Shown here: positions 17,133 through 20,122 of the stretch, one piece after another
How the letters are laid out: every line of letters starts with the position of its first letter
Numbering within the stretch: the stretch's first letter is position 1
Source: JBLHKW01 sp047618565
GTDB taxonomy: Bacteria > Planctomycetota > UBA1135 > GCA-002686595
NCBI GenBank assembly: GCA_047618565.1
Contig: JBLHKW010000099.1
Location: 1-20,122, forward strand
Reading direction: 5' to 3'
Length of the DNA: 20,122 bases
Notes under the pieces: model-generated
What the model was told of the DNA's origin: nothing
The model's input: only the letters and a program-made list of their open reading frames with translations
The model's database searches: none
Program-made: the position numbers and the translations under genes

Positions 17133-17172
17133 GAGGCTGCTGAAAGCGTCGTCCGGTACCATGGCAGCATCC
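17133..17172 (+). repeat. Diverged third copy of the inverted-repeat end
   Basis: Starting right after the second CTAG, GAGGCTGCTGAAAGCGTC and the following bases align without gaps to the first 40 bases of the element at 16971-17010. I count 27 of 40 matches, including the shared CCGG at offset 21-24 and GCATCC at offset 35-40. It points rightward. No matching right end and no further CTAG are seen up to 17415. It may be the solo end of a second, decayed element. Confidence 0.55.
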
Positions 17173-17415
17173 TGAGGGGCCCGAGACGAGCCTCACACGC
17201 CGGCTCCGGACGGATATGGGCACCGCCGGCGCCGGGTCCGTTGAACCGCCTGCCCGGATCGCAGACAATCCAATCCTGTGGCCAGACCACTCCTGAGTGC
17301 GCCCCACCGGACGCTGGTGAAAGTTCAGGGACCCATTCCCCAGTAAGGGGTTGCGTGTCCCTATCGAGCATCCAGGGTGGAGCCCGTCCACACTCAGCGC
17401 CGCAGTCCGCATCGC
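17173..17415. other. Non-coding stretch before the AsmA-like gene
   Basis: With the inverted-repeat region this gives about 445 nt without a gene. I see no supportable coding region; the short open frames on both strands have no family likeness. It contains a CCGGCGCCGG palindrome near 17229-17238 and the compound hairpin at 17327-17362. No clear promoter pair was found. Confidence 0.5.
17327..17362 (+). other. Compound stem-loop upstream of the AsmA-like gene
   Basis: The outer stem AGGGAC (17327-17332) pairs with GTCCCT (17357-17362). The inner stem CCCC (17338-17341) pairs with GGGG (17347-17350) around the loop AGTAA. It lies 54 nt before the ATG at 17416, so it would be in the leader if transcription starts upstream. 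It has no T-run, so it is not a typical terminator. Short stems of this size can arise by chance in GC-rich DNA. Confidence 0.35.
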
Positions 17416-19053
17416 ATGGAGCCAGAGACCCGAACCCTGAAGCCGCGCCGGAGCCTGTTTGGATGCCTCTTCTCAGGCTCCATGGGGTGCGGCGCCTTCG
17501 TGCTCGGAGCGGTCGCATCTGCGGCGCTCTTCGCGCCGACGATGCTCGGCGACGTGGTGGCCAAGTGGATCGAGAGCGCTTTCGGCCGCAATCATGACGG
17601 GCGGCTGGTGGTCGAGAACCTGGAGCTGTCCTGGGTCGATGGACAGCGCGCCAACGGAGTCAAGCTCCTCGACCGGGACGGAGAGACGATCGTCGTTCTG
17701 AACGTACGCTTTCCGTCGCTCCTGACGATACTGCGGCTGCAGCCGGGCCCCCGCGAGTGGGACGTCTCCGTTCAGCGCGCCCGCATCGACGTCGCTGCCG
17801 ACGGCGTGTCCAACCTGGAGCACGCCCTGGCCGATCGCGGTCGGTTCTTCGACTGGGACAACTTCATCGACTCGGCCCTGATCGACGACGGGCAGGTGGA
17901 TGGCACGGAGGCCACGGACGAAGACGCAGACGTTAACAGGCGTTCCCTGAGGGTACACGCCAGCGCCGGCGCGATCGCCATAGCGGACATGCGCCAGACC
18001 CTGGAGCCGGTCGTCATCGAGTCGATCGACTTCCTGCTGCACGCCGAAGACCGCGCCGCCACCGACAGTAGCGGCGCGCGGAGCGGAAAGGTCGTGGCCC
18101 GGGCGGTGCTCGAGTTTGTTGACGGCGGCAGCGGTCAGGTCGAGCTGAAGCGGGCTCGCACCAAGCAGGATTGGCGTGGGCTCGTCGAGGGCACATCCCT
18201 TCCGACGCGACTCCTGGGCACATTCTGTTCCGCTCGCGGCGGCATGCACGGCCTGCTCGGCCCCACCTGCGACCTGAACACGCGCTTTGAAGAGCCCGAC
18301 TCCGGCACCGAGGCCGAGACCCTCGTCGAAGGCGAGGTCAGCGCGGGTCTGTCCACGGTGCAGTGGACGTTCCTGCTGACGGAGGAATCGGCCATCTCCG
18401 TCCCCGACCGGCCCACGCTTCGGGTCCTTGCACCGGAGCACGATCATTTCTCGTCCGAGGTCACACGCTGGCTCTTCCCCTGGCTCGACCGGAGTCGCTC
18501 CGCCAGTACCGCGGGCGGCATCCAGGTCGACGTCGATGGTGTGCGTTACGAACGGGGCGCCGGCTGGTCCTCCCTCGACGCACGCGCCGTCGTGACCCTC
18601 GGGGAGCTCGAATGCCCCCCTGCGCGCACCTTCGCAGACACCCTGGGACTGTCCGACGAGCTCTCCTTCAAGCTCGACAACGATGACCCGATCGTACTCG
18701 GGGTCGAGAGCGGCGTGCTGCACTACGAAGACGTCGCCATGTGGGTCGACGAGCACCGCTGCTCCTTCCGCGGCCAGCACCAGATCGAGGACGACCGTAT
18801 CGAGGTGGAGATCGACGTCCCCCTGAGCTTCGTCGGTCAGCGCCTCCTGGAGCCCGGCGCCCTGGAGCTGTTGATGTCACCGAATATCACCGTGCCGATC
18901 CAGCTGATGGGTACCTGGCGGGATCCGATCCTGAACATCAACCTGCGCGTCCTGCAGGAGGCGATGAGCCTGAACATCAAGTCGGCCCTGCGCAACAAGA
19001 CCGGTGAGATGCTCCTCAAGACCTTCGAGGCCATAATCCCGGAAGGCGACTGA
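17416..19053 (+). CDS. AsmA-like inner-membrane/periplasmic protein
   Basis: The 545-residue protein has one membrane segment at about residues 22-42, preceded by a basic cytoplasmic tail. A periplasmic beta-rich region follows. The opening 'GRLVVENLELSWVDGQRANGVKLLDRDGETIVVLNVRFPSLLTIL' is typical of AsmA/TamB-type bridge-like proteins, which repeat strands along a hydrophobic groove. The C-terminal part, 'LFMSPNIT'-like '...ELLMSPNITVPIQLMGTWRDPILNINLRVLQEAMSLN', fits AsmA C-terminal regions that end in an amphipathic helix. Proteins of this group are linked to outer-membrane biogenesis and phospholipid transport; a precise role here is inference. I chose the ATG at 17416. A GTG at 17377 in the same frame would add 13 residues of no evident value. 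The gene appears monocistronic and converges on the LysR gene. Confidence 0.8.
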   Translation: MEPETRTLKPRRSLFGCLFSGSMGCGAFVLGAVASAALFAPTMLGDVVAKWIESAFGRNHDGRLVVENLELSWVDGQRANGVKLLDRDGETIVVLNVRFPSLLTILRLQPGPREWDVSVQRARIDVAADGVSNLEHALADRGRFFDWDNFIDSALIDDGQVDGTEATDEDADVNRRSLRVHASAGAIAIADMRQTLEPVVIESIDFLLHAEDRAATDSSGARSGKVVARAVLEFVDGGSGQVELKRARTKQDWRGLVEGTSLPTRLLGTFCSARGGMHGLLGPTCDLNTRFEEPDSGTEAETLVEGEVSAGLSTVQWTFLLTEESAISVPDRPTLRVLAPEHDHFSSEVTRWLFPWLDRSRSASTAGGIQVDVDGVRYERGAGWSSLDARAVVTLGELECPPARTFADTLGLSDELSFKLDNDDPIVLGVESGVLHYEDVAMWVDEHRCSFRGQHQIEDDRIEVEIDVPLSFVGQRLLEPGALELLMSPNITVPIQLMGTWRDPILNINLRVLQEAMSLNIKSALRNKTGEMLLKTFEAIIPEGD

Positions 19054-19114
19054 ACCGACACGCTCCGCTGCTGCGAAGCCGTGGAGTCAGCCGCTGCGCG
19101 CGCACCGGAAGACG

Positions 19115-19993
19115 TCAGACCGTCGGCGCTGTCTCGAGCGCCGCGTCCAGGAGCGGGTTCTCCGGGGTGTCCTTGCGCCACGCTGCCACGATGGGGAATT
19201 CGATACGCCCCGGCCCCAGGCGATCGACCCGCAGACCGCGCGCCTTCGGGCCGCTCGCGTCGATCGACGGCACCAGCGAGTAGCCCAGGCCGCTCTCCAC
19301 GAAACCAAGGATGGCCTCGGCGCTGCTCGCAGCCAGGGTCTGGGCGGGCACGATCTCGTGCCGCGCCAGGGCCTGCATCTGGAGCACGTGGCCCGGGGTG
19401 CCGGGCGTGTAGCTGACAAACGTCTCGTCGCGCAACGCCGCCAGCGAGAGTCGCTTGCGCTTGGCAGACGTATGGCTCTGGGACACGACGATGAACGGAT
19501 ACAGGGTGCCCACGCGCAGGGTCGCGATGTCCGCGGGCGGATCGGGAATGTAGTCCACGATCAGGTCCGCGTCCCCGTCGCGCAGCGCTCCGATGGCCGG
19601 TTCGAGGGACTCGACCAGGGTGATCCGCAGGCCGGGACGGCGCTTCTTCAGGCGCTTGATCCAGGCCGGCAGCAGATGGCGCAGCATCAGACTCGCGGTG
19701 TGGATTGACAGACTGCCCTCGTAGTTGCCCTGGTCGATCGAGCGCACGACGGACGGGAGCTGCTCGAAGAAGGGACGCACGAACCCGTAGAGCCTCTGGC
19801 CGGCAGCTGTCAACTGCATGCGATCCTTGCCCAGTCGCTCGAACAGGGCGACCCCGAGCTCGCCCTCCAGCTTCTTGACCTGCTGGTGCACCGCGGGCTG
19901 GGTGATCGGATAGGGAAAGGCGCGTGCGGCGCGCGCGTAGCCCTCGGTGCGGGCCACCCAGTAGAAGCCCTCCAGGCGGTGAAGCTGGATCAT
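19115..19993 (-). CDS. LysR-family transcriptional regulator
   Basis: The 292-residue protein has the LysR N-terminal winged helix-turn-helix: 'LEGFYWVARTEGYARAARAFPYPITQPAVHQQVKKLEGELGVALFERLGKDRMQLTAAGQRLY' spans about residues 7-69. A linker helix follows, then a two-lobe effector-binding domain from about residue 90 ('GSLSIHTASLMLRHLLPAWIKRLKKRRPGLRITLVESLEPAI...GDADLIVDYIP'). Length is typical. The effector cannot be told. LysR genes often act on a divergent neighbour, which here would lie to the right, beyond the window or inside the possible repeat at its edge; the left neighbour is convergent. The start ATG at 19993 is at the normal distance from the helix-turn-helix. No strong ribosome binding site is seen. 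Confidence 0.94.
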   Translation of the reverse strand: MIQLHRLEGFYWVARTEGYARAARAFPYPITQPAVHQQVKKLEGELGVALFERLGKDRMQLTAAGQRLYGFVRPFFEQLPSVVRSIDQGNYEGSLSIHTASLMLRHLLPAWIKRLKKRRPGLRITLVESLEPAIGALRDGDADLIVDYIPDPPADIATLRVGTLYPFIVVSQSHTSAKRKRLSLAALRDETFVSYTPGTPGHVLQMQALARHEIVPAQTLAASSAEAILGFVESGLGYSLVPSIDASGPKARGLRVDRLGPGRIEFPIVAAWRKDTPENPLLDAALETAPTV

Positions 19994-20000
19994 GGCCTAG

Positions 20001-20122
20001 CCCGGATAATTCATGAAGCGCGAGCCAAAACGCGTCGATTCGGCTTCTGGTGGTGCTTCTCGCGCGTTGGCCCCACGGGGCCGCGTTCGGGAATTGCGGA
20101 GGGCGCAGCCCGAGGCAAACCC
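20001..20122. mobile_element. Possible end of an insertion sequence or repeat, cut by the window edge
   Basis: A CTAG (19997-20000) is followed by CCCGGATAATTCATGAAGC. This AT-rich block stands out from its surroundings and contains the palindrome TTCATGAA (20010-20017). Further in is GGCCCC-AC-GGGGCC (20069-20082). An ATG at 20013 opens a frame of 36 codons to the edge with no recognisable protein. Sequences like GGATAATTCATGAA sit at the ends of repeated elements in planctomycete-type DNA as I remember it, but I cannot confirm that here. Confidence 0.35.

Noticed and set aside
20013..20122. Open frame from the ATG at 20013 as the start of a new gene
   Set aside because: The 36 visible codons are arginine/alanine-rich with no family likeness, and the ATG is inside a palindrome that may be a repeat end.

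Overview
The window is GC-rich bacterial DNA with dense coding and frequent GTG/TTG starts. Two proteins carry carboxypeptidase-regulatory-like (CarboxypepD_reg) domains behind one N-terminal membrane segment. There is also an AsmA-like envelope protein, a stand-alone BY-kinase-like ATPase, and the futalosine route to menaquinone. This mix best fits an uncultured planctomycete or close relative. That placement is inference from gene content, since no rRNA or marker gene is present.

Layout, left to right. At 1-107 (-) is the start of a YugP-like zinc metallopeptidase, divergent from a MerR-family regulator (356-832, +) with an unusual five-cysteine C-terminus; a G/C-tract hairpin sits between them. 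Three more + strand genes follow: an unrecognised cytoplasmic-looking protein (938-1558), a 659-residue six-domain CarboxypepD_reg protein (1734-3713), and a SprT-like HExxH metalloprotease (3752-4576). Two - strand genes come next: a CpsD/CapB-type ATPase (4592-5368) and a secreted helical protein of unknown function (5576-7633).

The metabolic core is a tight + strand run at 7750-13211: biotin carboxylase (accC), a carboxyltransferase of the MccB/GcdA superfamily, a biotin carrier protein with a second, lysine-less biotinyl-like domain at its N-terminus, a second CarboxypepD_reg protein, and holo-ACP synthase (acpS). Gaps are 28, -4, 16 and 7 nt, so one transcript is likely. The first three genes look like a complete three-subunit acyl-CoA carboxylase whose substrate cannot be read from sequence. 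No membrane decarboxylase subunit is present.

Convergent to this run is a translationally coupled - strand operon, mqnB-mqnD-DUF952 (15129 down to 13227), in which both junctions are 4-nt ATGA overlaps. A RecQ-type helicase (15243-16970, +) with a TTG start and an atypical domain order is divergent from mqnB. Its stop codon lies inside the CTAG that flanks a 158-bp MITE-like inverted-repeat element. A third, diverged copy of that element's end begins right after the other CTAG. An AsmA-like membrane protein (17416-19053, +) and a LysR regulator (19115-19993, -) close the window. The last ~120 bases, again starting after a CTAG, may be the end of another repeat or insertion sequence.

I found no rRNA, tRNA, CRISPR array, phage genes or defence locus. 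The most unusual features are the inverted-repeat cluster behind recQ and the carboxylase operon with its double-domain biotin carrier.
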